Positions 1-5,792 are shown, counted from the stretch's first letter. The stretch: 7,663 nucleotides of DNA from Campylobacterales bacterium (GCA_027009865.1 JALVCR010000261.1:1-7663), one strand, 5' to 3'. A program made the numbers and translations. The notes: a model not told the origin generated them from the sequence alone.

Positions 1-1
1 A

Positions 2-853
2 ATGCATAATATTATCTTTAACGGAAGTCCGGGATGTGGCAAAAGCATGTGCGCAAAAAGGGTAAGATACATAATGCCTCCAATGAGCCTAAAAGAGATT
101 TTAGAAAATGCAAAACTTCAAATATTAGAAAATAAAGAGTGCGAATTTAAGCCCGTTAGAAATTTCAGAGCTCCCCATCACACATCTTCCAAAGCAAGCA
201 TTTTTGGAGGAGGGAGCAAAAGCGCAAAAATAGGCGAAGTCGCTTTGGCAAATGAAGGGATTTTGTTTTTTGACGAGCTTCCGCTTTTTCAAAAAAGCAT
301 TCTTGAGAGTTTAAGAGAGCCTCTTGAGGATCATAAGCTTTTAATCTCAAGGGTTAATTCAAAAGTGCTTTACGAGACAAAATTTCTCTTTATAGGCGCT
401 ATGAATCCATGTCCCTGCGGAAATCTGCTAAGCCAAAGCAAAAGTTGCAGATGCAGCGATTTGGAGATTAAAAGATATAAAAACCGCCTCTCTTCTCCCC
501 TTTTGGACAGAATAGATTTATATGTAGAAATGGAAGAGGTAAAAGAAGAAGATAAAGAGAGCGTAACTTCAAAAGAGATGTTTGAAAAGGTAAAAAAAGC
601 CTTTTTAATGCAAAAAAGAAGAGGCCAAAAGAATCTAAACGGCAAACTTAATGACCAAGAAATAAAAAAATATTGTAAAATTTCCATAGAGAATCAAAAT
701 ATCATAAATCAGGCTATAAAACGCTTCTCTTTGTCCAACAGAGCGGTAAATAAGGTGCTAAAGGTTTCAAGAACAATAGCGGATATAAGCCAAAGAGAAG
801 AGATAACAAAGAGCGATATTTTAGAAGCTTTAAGCTATAGAATAAGAGAGTAA
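2..853 (+). CDS. comM: ComM/YifB-family Mg-chelatase-like AAA+ ATPase, 5'-truncated by the window edge
   Basis: This is the C-terminal 283 residues of a protein normally about 500 aa long. The N-terminal ChlI-like domain lies upstream of the window, so the ATG at 2 is an internal methionine. Visible motifs in order (window numbering): Walker A GSPGCGKS (8-15), the family signature FRAPHHTSS (55-63), Walker B ILFFDE (87-92), GAMNPCPCG (132-140) with a C-x-C...C-x-C set (C137, C139, C149, C151), SPLLDRIDL (165-173), and the C-terminal lid SNRAVNKVLKVSRTIAD (245-261) with the probable sensor-2 arginine R257. From family knowledge, ComM is a hexameric cytoplasmic helicase that promotes branch migration of incoming single strands during natural transformation. 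The gene stops 10 bp before nnr and is probably cotranscribed with it. The family assignment is very secure; the transformation role is inferred by homology. Confidence 0.95.
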   Translation: MHNIIFNGSPGCGKSMCAKRVRYIMPPMSLKEILENAKLQILENKECEFKPVRNFRAPHHTSSKASIFGGGSKSAKIGEVALANEGILFFDELPLFQKSILESLREPLEDHKLLISRVNSKVLYETKFLFIGAMNPCPCGNLLSQSKSCRCSDLEIKRYKNRLSSPLLDRIDLYVEMEEVKEEDKESVTSKEMFEKVKKAFLMQKRRGQKNLNGKLNDQEIKKYCKISIENQNIINQAIKRFSLSNRAVNKVLKVSRTIADISQREEITKSDILEALSYRIRE

Positions 854-863
854 AAGGATAGAG

Positions 864-2261
864 ATGAAGAGAGTCTTTAAGGAAGTGGGATCTTTAGATA
901 GAAAGTGTTACGAAGAGTTTGATTTAACAGAAGATATCTTAATGGAGCATGCCGCGGAAGCCTTAAAAAGGGAGATAGAGAGGTTTGAAAAAGGAAAAAA
1001 TGTTCTTATAGTCTGCGGGCCGGGAAACAACGGAGCTGACGGAATCACTCTTTCAAGAATGATAAAAGGGGATTTTAATGTAGAGATTCTTCTTCCATAC
1101 GGCGCAAAATCAAAAATGGCAAAACTTCAGCTTCAAAGAGCAAGAAAGCTGAATGTAAAAGAGATAGAAAAGATAGATAAAGAGTATGACATTATAGTCG
1201 ATGCGATTTTTGGTTCTGGCATGAACAGAGAGCTTGATGATGAGATAGTCTCTTTGATAGATAAATTAAACTCTATGAAAGCCTATAAAATAGCCTGCGA
1301 TATTCCAAGCGGAATAGATTTTAAGGGAAATATATCAAAAAATGCTTTTATAGCGGATATAACCGTAACTATGGGAGCTCTTAAAGAGTCCCTGTTTACC
1401 GATTTGGCAAAAGATTTTGTCGGAGAGATAAAAGTTGCAAATTTAGGCGTAAGCTCTGCTTTTTATGAAGGGGAAAGCTCAACTTTTCTGCTTGAAAAAG
1501 AGGATTTAAATCTTCCCGTAAGAGAGAAGAAAAATACGCATAAGGGAGATTTTGGGCATTTAGCCGTAATCTGCGGAAAAAAGCATGGAGCTAGTATCAT
1601 AGCTTCAAAAGCCGCCTTCTCTTTTGGAAGCGGGCTTGTAACGCTTGTTTGCAACGAGATTTTCGATATTCCCTATGAAATTATGTCCTCTTCCCATCTT
1701 CCTTCAAAATGCAACGCCGTGTGTATAGGAATGGGACTTGGATATCAATATGACGATGAGCTTTTGCACGATTTTGTATTAAATCATCCTCATCCTGTGA
1801 TAATAGATGCGGATATATTTCATAACGAATTTATAAAAGAGATTTTGCAAAAAAAGAGAAATTTAGTTTTAACTCCCCATCCAAAAGAGTTTGCATCTTT
1901 GCTTGAGATAACCGGTATAGCCAAACTATCTTTAAAAGAGATTCAAGAAAACAGATTCTCGCTTGTTAGAGAGTTTTGCGGCAAATATCAAGACGTAGTG
2001 CTCTTATTAAAGGGGGCTAATACGCTTATTGGGCAAAATGAGAAAATTTTTATAAATCCTTACGGTTCAAACGCGCTAAGCAAAGGGGGAAGCGGAGATG
2101 TGCTCTCAGGTTTAATAGGAGCTCTTTTAGCTCAAAAAAGAGAGCCTCTAAATGCGGCGATAAACGCCTCTTTAGCCCACTCTCTAAGCTCTTTGAAATT
2201 TAACAAAAACAATTACTCTCTAACTCCTTTTGATTTGATAGAAGGAATTAAATGTCTGTAA
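864..2261 (+). CDS. nnr: Bifunctional NAD(P)H-hydrate epimerase / ADP-dependent NAD(P)H-hydrate dehydratase
   Basis: Repairs NADHX and NADPHX, the hydrated, inactive forms of NAD(P)H. The N-terminal YjeF_N domain (about 1-215) interconverts the R and S epimers; the C-terminal ribokinase-like domain (about 222-465) dehydrates the S form using ADP. Epimerase motifs are GPGNNGADG (52-60), DAIFGSG (113-119) and DIPSGID (146-152, probable catalytic Asp). Dehydratase motifs are KGDFGHLAVICG (227-238), TPHPKEF (337-343), KGANTL (383-388) and GGSGD (408-412), whose Asp is the expected catalytic residue. The protein has 465 aa, somewhat shorter than the E. coli fusion but with both domains complete. 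The ATG follows an AAAGGA ribosome-binding site at 853-858, which overlaps the comM stop codon. The 3' end overlaps purN by 10 bp. It is cytoplasmic, with no signal peptide. Certain at family level. Confidence 0.96.
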   Translation: MKRVFKEVGSLDRKCYEEFDLTEDILMEHAAEALKREIERFEKGKNVLIVCGPGNNGADGITLSRMIKGDFNVEILLPYGAKSKMAKLQLQRARKLNVKEIEKIDKEYDIIVDAIFGSGMNRELDDEIVSLIDKLNSMKAYKIACDIPSGIDFKGNISKNAFIADITVTMGALKESLFTDLAKDFVGEIKVANLGVSSAFYEGESSTFLLEKEDLNLPVREKKNTHKGDFGHLAVICGKKHGASIIASKAAFSFGSGLVTLVCNEIFDIPYEIMSSSHLPSKCNAVCIGMGLGYQYDDELLHDFVLNHPHPVIIDADIFHNEFIKEILQKKRNLVLTPHPKEFASLLEITGIAKLSLKEIQENRFSLVREFCGKYQDVVLLLKGANTLIGQNEKIFINPYGSNALSKGGSGDVLSGLIGALLAQKREPLNAAINASLAHSLSSLKFNKNNYSLTPFDLIEGIKCL

Positions 2262-2827
2262 AAAAAATAGCGATTCTATTTAGCGGGGAGGGAAGCAACC
2301 TTGAAAATCTTATAAAAAAACTGCATAAAAAAGATTTCAATGATTTCACGGTAGAAGTAGCTTTGGCAATTACAAACAATCCAAACGCAAACGGAATAAA
2401 GAGAGCTTTAAAATTTGGCATAAATCCCATTATAATAGACCACAGAGATTTTAAAACAAGAGAGGAGTTTGACAAAAGAGTTGTTTTAGAGATAAATAAA
2501 AGGGGGTGCGTTTTAAGCGTTTTGGCCGGATTTATGAGAATTTTAACTCCTATCTTTACGCAAAATATAAAAGCTTTAAATATCCATCCCTCAATTTTGC
2601 CTCTTTTTAAAGGGGCAAACGCTATAAAAAGAAGCTTTCAAAGCGATATGAAAGTTGCCGGAGTTACAGTCCATACGGTAACCGACGAGCTTGATGGAGG
2701 AGAGATTTTAGCTCAAGAGTGTTTTAATAAAGAAGGGATGGATTTTGCCTCTTTTGAGGAGAAAATCCATAAAATAGAGCATGAAATCTACCCCAAAACA
2801 GTTATTGATTTTTTAAAAACTCTCTAA
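2252..2827 (+). CDS. purN: Phosphoribosylglycinamide formyltransferase (GAR transformylase)
   Basis: Transfers the formyl group of 10-formyl-tetrahydrofolate to GAR, the third step of de novo purine synthesis. The 191-aa length is normal for PurN. Visible motifs: the phosphate-binding SGEGSNLENL (11-20), LAGFMRIL (91-98), LNIHPSILP (109-117) and TDELDGG (144-150). N110, H112 and D148 match the catalytic Asn/His/Asp triad of the family (N106, H108, D144 in E. coli). The segment after the HPS motif reads LFKGANAI rather than the E. coli-type PGLHTH, which I believe is usual in Campylobacterota. The start lies inside nnr, with GAAGGA at 2241-2246 and a 5-nt spacer, so the two genes are probably translationally coupled. 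The TAA stop is 2 bp from the stop of the convergent chemoreceptor gene. Confidence 0.96.
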   Translation: MSVKKIAILFSGEGSNLENLIKKLHKKDFNDFTVEVALAITNNPNANGIKRALKFGINPIIIDHRDFKTREEFDKRVVLEINKRGCVLSVLAGFMRILTPIFTQNIKALNIHPSILPLFKGANAIKRSFQSDMKVAGVTVHTVTDELDGGEILAQECFNKEGMDFASFEEKIHKIEHEIYPKTVIDFLKTL

Positions 2828-2834
2828 AATCAAT
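2804..2834. terminator. Possible weak bidirectional terminator at the purN/chemoreceptor junction
   Basis: A perfect 9-bp inverted repeat, ATTGATTTT (2804-2812) and AAAATCAAT (2826-2834), is separated by 13 nt and spans both convergent stop codons. On the plus strand it is followed by the T-rich TTACTATTTTTT. The stem has a single G-C pair in each arm, so it would be unstable alone. It is the only candidate at this junction, where the two genes are 2 bp apart. Low confidence. Confidence 0.3.
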
Positions 2835-4500
2835 TTACTATTTTTTCAAAGCCTTCACTTAAAGTTTTAAGTTTTTCACTCTCGTTTATAATATCTTTCA
2901 TAATATCTTTTATATTTTCGCTATTTTTCTCTATAATTTTGCTCTGTTGGGTAGTAATATCTATTTTATCGTTTATTTTTTCAAATTGAGCCGATTGAAT
3001 CTGAAACTCTTTTTCAAAATTATTAAAAACTTCTAAGATATTTACTAAGATTTTCTCACTTTGTTGAAAATTATCATTAATTTTTTTAGCCTCTTTCAAA
3101 AAGGAATCAAAACTTTTTTTAGTCGAATCGGCATTTTTTGTTACAACTTGTATATTCTTTTGCATAGTTTGAATAATTTGAGATATATTTTTAGCATTTT
3201 CTTGAGAAATCTCCGCAAGCTCTCTAACTTTATCAGCCACAACCATAAAACTTCTTCCATAAACTCCAGCTCTTGCCGCCTCTATAGCGGCATTTAATGC
3301 TATTAAATTGGTCTCTTCGGCAATATTGCTTATAATATCTATTGTTTTATCAATATTTTTAGAATATTTTTCAAGCTCTTCTATAGCGACAACAGTATTA
3401 TCTAAAGATTTATAAGCTTCATTTGCTTCTTTGGTATTTCTATCTAAAACTTTTCTTGTATCTTCAATATCTAAAATCATATCTTTTACTTTATCATTTA
3501 AGTTATTTAAAACTTTTTCTAGATGATCATTCTTTTCTAAAAGCTCTTTGGTAGAATCCTCTATTTCCCTAAGCTCTATAGTTTGCTCATTTACTTTTTT
3601 ATTATTATCTATAGTTTTTGACATTCCATATGAACTTTTTTGGGAAACATTCTCAGCCTGAGAGACTACATGATCTATTACAGGTTTTATGGAAGAGGCC
3701 ATATCGTAAAGATCACAAAATAAAACATCTATCTCATTTTTATTATCTTTTTTAACCTTCTCTTTTTGCAAAATATCTTTTATGTTAAAATCCCCTTTTC
3801 CTATCTTTTTCATAGCTTTAGATAAAACTGTTATTCTAAGTGCAATTTCTTTATGGAAAAGAATCAAAATAACGACCATTACTAAAATAACATTAAAAAA
3901 CCAGCTTGTAATTATAGTTATTAAATTATTTTTTAAATCAGAGAGAAAATTTTTAAGATCTATTTTAACATTTTCTACAGCTATTACATCTCCCACTTTC
4001 CATGAAGGATGACACATTTTACACTTTTCTTGAGCTCTAATCGGCCTAGAGAGCATAAAATACTTTTTTCCATCCATTATAACAGTTCTTGAGTGCTCTT
4101 TTATATTTTTATTTTTTTTAAAAAAATCTATCTCCTCGCTTTCAAAAGGCAAAGCTTTATTTTTTGGATTCATCGGATGATTGGAAGCCTCTTTGAAAAA
4201 AACTTCACCTTTTGAAATATCGGTAAACCTTCCAAAAACGTCGTTTTGAACAACTTGAGGAATTTCACTACTCTCTCCGGAAAAGAACTTTTTATTCCTG
4301 CTTTCTAATAAAACATCCGCAAAATCTAAAATAGACTTTGCTTTAGATAGCAATTTCTCTTCCAAAGCTTTTTTATTGCTTAAATAAAGATGCGCGTAAG
4401 ATATAGTCGACACCGATACAATTACTATTAAAACCATAAAAGCAAACATCGGGCCAAGCTTTGTTTTTTTCCTAAGATTATACATAAACGAACTTAACAT
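2830..4500 (-). CDS. Methyl-accepting chemotaxis protein with periplasmic CxxCH (heme c, Tll0287/DUF3365-like) sensor domain
   Basis: A transmembrane chemoreceptor that should pass a periplasmic redox or gas signal to CheA/CheW. Numbering from the ATG at 4500 (556 aa): TM1 about 16-40; a periplasmic sensor about 41-192 with ASNHPMNPKNKA (105-116) and the heme-c motif CKMCH (C160, C163, H164); TM2 about 193-215; a HAMP-like linker about 216-270; then a long coiled-coil signalling region with tip EETNLIALNAAIEAARAG (395-412). A TTG at 4557 is in frame but has no ribosome-binding site. The ATG at 4500 is preceded by GAAGGGA (4504-4510) and lies downstream of a plausible promoter, so I prefer it; the ATG at 4515 is the alternative. 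The second half of the tip is unusual (VYGRSFMVVADKVR instead of the common GExGRGFAVVAxEVR). The gene is much more AT-rich than its neighbours. Chemoreceptor identity is certain, heme attachment is likely, and the ligand is unknown. Confidence 0.93.
   Translation of the reverse strand: MLSSFMYNLRKKTKLGPMFAFMVLIVIVSVSTISYAHLYLSNKKALEEKLLSKAKSILDFADVLLESRNKKFFSGESSEIPQVVQNDVFGRFTDISKGEVFFKEASNHPMNPKNKALPFESEEIDFFKKNKNIKEHSRTVIMDGKKYFMLSRPIRAQEKCKMCHPSWKVGDVIAVENVKIDLKNFLSDLKNNLITIITSWFFNVILVMVVILILFHKEIALRITVLSKAMKKIGKGDFNIKDILQKEKVKKDNKNEIDVLFCDLYDMASSIKPVIDHVVSQAENVSQKSSYGMSKTIDNNKKVNEQTIELREIEDSTKELLEKNDHLEKVLNNLNDKVKDMILDIEDTRKVLDRNTKEANEAYKSLDNTVVAIEELEKYSKNIDKTIDIISNIAEETNLIALNAAIEAARAGVYGRSFMVVADKVRELAEISQENAKNISQIIQTMQKNIQVVTKNADSTKKSFDSFLKEAKKINDNFQQSEKILVNILEVFNNFEKEFQIQSAQFEKINDKIDITTQQSKIIEKNSENIKDIMKDIINESEKLKTLSEGFEKIVN
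4009..4023 (-). other. CxxCH c-type heme attachment motif in the chemoreceptor sensor domain
   Basis: The codons read TGT AAA ATG TGT CAT (Cys-Lys-Met-Cys-His) on the minus strand. The motif lies between two clear transmembrane helices, hence in the periplasm, where cytochrome c maturation attaches heme covalently. The flanking text (KKYFMLSRPIR before, PSWKVGDVIAV after) fits the Tll0287/DUF3365 heme domain, in which the CxxCH follows a Tyr-rich strand. Confidence 0.8.
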
Positions 4501-4527
4501 TTTTCCCTTCTTCATATAAACAGTTTT

Positions 4528-4557
4528 ATTATCCTCAGAAATATCGGTTAAAATCAA
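4528..4557 (-). promoter_or_regulatory. Candidate promoter of the chemoreceptor gene
   Basis: Reading the minus strand, TTGATT (4557-4552) and GATAAT (4533-4528) are separated by 18 bp, which would start transcription near 4521. The -35-like box coincides with the TTG that begins the longest reading frame, so that TTG is probably not a start codon. The resulting leader of about 20 nt contains GAAGGGA directly before the ATG at 4500. Predicted by eye from spacing and consensus only. Confidence 0.4.
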
Positions 4558-4563
4558 AAAGAG

Positions 4564-4615
4564 TTGACAATTTTCTTTTCTTATAAGATAAAAAAAAGAA
4601 AAAATCTGATATAAA
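4564..4615 (+). promoter_or_regulatory. thiG: Candidate thiG promoter elements
   Basis: Two alternatives are visible. A consensus -35 TTGACA (4564-4569) is followed 17 bp later by GATAAA (4587-4592). Independently, TGATATAAA (4607-4615) is an extended -10 with no -35, which would start near 4622 and leave a leader of about 19 nt. Campylobacterota housekeeping promoters often lack a defined -35, so the second is credible. Either leaves too little leader for a TPP riboswitch. Confidence 0.4.
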
Positions 4616-4622
4616 TTGTCAA
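4564..4622. repeat. Perfect 10-bp inverted repeat in the chemoreceptor/thiG divergent region
   Basis: TTGACAATTT (4564-4573) and AAATTGTCAA (4613-4622) are exact reverse complements separated by 39 bp. Each arm contains a TTGACA, facing inward on opposite strands. Between them lie a self-complementary CTTATAAG (4580-4587) and an A/T-rich run. The arms could be operator half-sites, mirrored -35 elements or chance. No named regulator can be assigned. Confidence 0.6.
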
Positions 4623-4640
4623 AAGAAAAGAGGAGTTAAA

Positions 4641-5432
4641 ATGTCTGATATATTAAAAATAGGAAAATATGAATTTACAAGCAGGTTGATTGTGGGAAGC
4701 GGAAAATATCCAGATTTCAAAACCACAGCCGACGCTACGATAGCAAGCGGGGCTGAGATGATTACAGTAGCGGTTAGAAGGGTAAATATTACAAATCCAA
4801 ATGAAGAGAATCTAATGGATTACTTTAAAGATACAAATATCCAAATACTTCCAAACTCCGCAGGCTGCACCAGGGCAGACGAGGCGATAGCTCTTTTTAG
4901 AATGGTAAGGGAAGCTGTTGGAATAGATATTATAAAAATGGAAGTTATAGGAGATACGGCAAAAACATTATACCCAGATGTAATAGAGACCCTAAAGGCA
5001 ACCGAAGTTTTGGCAAAAGAGGGATTTACCGTAATGGCTTACACAAATGACGATCCGATAATGGCTAAAAGATTGGAAGATGCGGGAGCTGCTGCGGTTA
5101 TGCCTCTTGCAGCTCCGATTGGAAGCGGACTTGGAATCCAAAACAGATATAACGTTCTTTTTATAAAAGAAGCGGTAAAAGTTCCGGTAATTGTGGATGC
5201 CGGAATAGGATGCGCAAGCGATGCGGCAATAGCGATGGAGATAGGAGCTGATGGAGTTTTGACAAACACAGCCATAGCGCAAGCTAAAAATCCAATAAAA
5301 ATGGCCGAAGCTATGAAATATGCGGTAATTGCCGGAAGAGAGAGTTATTTAGCCGGAAGAATTCCAAAAAAACCTTTTGCTACCGCAAGCTCTCCGACAG
5401 AAGGACTTGTGGAGTTTAAACCAAATGAGTAA
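4641..5432 (+). CDS. thiG: Thiazole synthase
   Basis: Makes the thiazole phosphate moiety of thiamin from 1-deoxy-D-xylulose 5-phosphate, dehydroglycine and the ThiS thiocarboxylate; a cytoplasmic TIM-barrel enzyme. The 263-aa length is normal. Visible motifs: VGSGKYPDF (18-26), NSAGC (72-76), IKMEVIG (98-104) with K99 as the expected Schiff-base lysine, DDPIMAKRLEDAGAAAVMPL (137-156), PIGSGLGI (159-166), VPVIVDAGIG (181-190) with D187, GADGVLTNTAIA (202-213), AGRIP (238-242) and ASSP (249-252). The ATG is preceded by AGGAG (4631-4635) with a 5-nt spacer. It stands alone: the chemoreceptor is divergent, tRNAs follow, and no thiS, thiF or thiH is present, so sulfur-carrier partners must be encoded elsewhere. 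It is noticeably richer in GC than the chemoreceptor gene. Identification is essentially certain. Confidence 0.97.
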   Translation: MSDILKIGKYEFTSRLIVGSGKYPDFKTTADATIASGAEMITVAVRRVNITNPNEENLMDYFKDTNIQILPNSAGCTRADEAIALFRMVREAVGIDIIKMEVIGDTAKTLYPDVIETLKATEVLAKEGFTVMAYTNDDPIMAKRLEDAGAAAVMPLAAPIGSGLGIQNRYNVLFIKEAVKVPVIVDAGIGCASDAAIAMEIGADGVLTNTAIAQAKNPIKMAEAMKYAVIAGRESYLAGRIPKKPFATASSPTEGLVEFKPNE

Positions 5433-5452
5433 AGAGATTTTTTCTCTTTACT
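5428..5452 (+). terminator. Hairpin at the 3' end of thiG, probable terminator
   Basis: AGTAAAGAGA (5428-5437) pairs perfectly with TCTCTTTACT (5443-5452) around a five-T loop. The thiG stop codon (5430-5432) sits inside the 5' arm. The following tract is only TTC and then A-rich, so a classical U-tail is weak. The tRNA promoter begins 12 bp further on, which makes termination here sensible. Confidence 0.5.
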
Positions 5453-5463
5453 TTCAAAAAGTA

Positions 5464-5492
5464 TTGACAAATAGCAAAAAATAAGATAAAAT
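5464..5492 (+). promoter_or_regulatory. Promoter of the tRNA cluster
   Basis: A perfect -35 TTGACA (5464-5469) is followed after exactly 17 bp by TAAAAT (5487-5492), one mismatch from the -10 consensus. The start site would be near 5499, about 18 nt before the first tRNA. The discriminator (CAGCCTCG) is GC-rich by local standards, as expected for stable-RNA promoters under growth-rate or stringent control (inference). A short CTCG/CGAG hairpin (5499-5513) lies in the leader. Confidence 0.75.
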
Positions 5493-5516
5493 TTCAGCCT
5501 CGAAAGTAACGAGCTA

Positions 5517-5594
5517 CGGGGTGTAGCGCAGTCTGGTTAGCGCACCTGGTTTGGGACCAGGGGGTCGAAGGTTCGAATCCTTTCACCCCGACCA
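5517..5594 (+). tRNA. tRNA-Pro(UGG)
   Basis: Acceptor CGGGGTG (5517-5523) pairs with CACCCCG (5584-5590), followed by encoded ACCA. The D stem is GCGC/GCGC. The anticodon stem CCTGG/CCAGG encloses loop TTTGGGA, with anticodon TGG at 5552-5554. The T arm is GAAGG-TTCGAAT-CCTTT. First gene of a six-tRNA transcript; complete cloverleaf. Confidence 0.96.
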
Positions 5595-5620
5595 TTTTAG
5601 CGATTTACTTTTGAAATGAT

Positions 5621-5698
5621 GGTGGGTGTAGCTCAGTTGGTTAGAGCACCAGATTGTGGCTCTGGGGGCCGTGGGTTCAAATCCCATCACTCACCCCA
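5621..5698 (+). tRNA. tRNA-His(GUG)
   Basis: Acceptor GTGGGTG (5622-5628) pairs with CACTCAC (5688-5694), with one G-U at pair 4-69. The extra G at 5621 is the G-1 diagnostic of tRNA-His and sits opposite discriminator C at 5695; CCA is encoded at 5696-5698. The anticodon stem CCAGA/TCTGG encloses TTGTGGC, anticodon GTG. The T arm is GTGGG-TTCAAAT-CCCAT. A 26-bp spacer separates it from tRNA-Pro. Confidence 0.96.
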
Positions 5699-5706
5699 GT
5701 AAGCCT

Positions 5707-5728
5707 TAATGATTCCTATGGATCATTA
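5707..5728 (+). other. Leader hairpin overlapping the 5' end of tRNA-Lys
   Basis: TAATGAT-T-CC (5707-5716) pairs with GGATCATTA (5720-5728) as nine base pairs with one bulged T and a three-base TAT loop. The 3' arm is the 5' acceptor strand of tRNA-Lys. The 5' arm is nearly the same as the tRNA's own 3' acceptor strand ATGATCC (5785-5791), so the leader could compete with the mature fold. Whether it forms during transcription or processing is unknown. Confidence 0.5.
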
Positions 5729-5792
5729 GCTCAGTCGGTAGAGCAACGGATTCTTAATCCGTGGGCCGTAGGTTCGAACCCTACATGATCCA
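5720..5792 (+). tRNA. tRNA-Lys(CUU), CCA not encoded
   Basis: Acceptor GGATCAT (5720-5726) pairs with ATGATCC (5785-5791), discriminator A at 5792. The D stem is GCTC/GAGC. The anticodon stem ACGGA/TCCGT encloses TTCTTAA, anticodon CTT, reading AAG lysine codons. The T arm is GTAGG-TTCGAAC-CCTAC. The three bases after the discriminator are CAG, so the CCA end must be added by nucleotidyltransferase. Confidence 0.93.

Noticed and set aside
370..687. 105-aa minus-strand frame inside comM
   Set aside because: It lies entirely opposite conserved ComM motifs (NPCPCG, LLDRIDL); the Ser/Phe/Leu-rich translation is typical of an antisense shadow.
3061..4012. Plus-strand frames of 76-78 aa within the chemoreceptor
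   Set aside because: These are shadows of the AT-rich coiled-coil coding sequence; no ribosome-binding site or motif supports them.
4558..4640. TPP riboswitch upstream of thiG
   Set aside because: The whole intergenic region is about 80-140 bp, is mostly A/T runs and shares its space with two promoters. The conserved THI-box blocks are not visible on the plus strand.
4992..5282. Two overlapping minus-strand frames inside thiG (96 and 78 aa)
   Set aside because: They are antisense to the strongly conserved ThiG core, show no recognisable motifs and are explained by the codon bias of the real gene.
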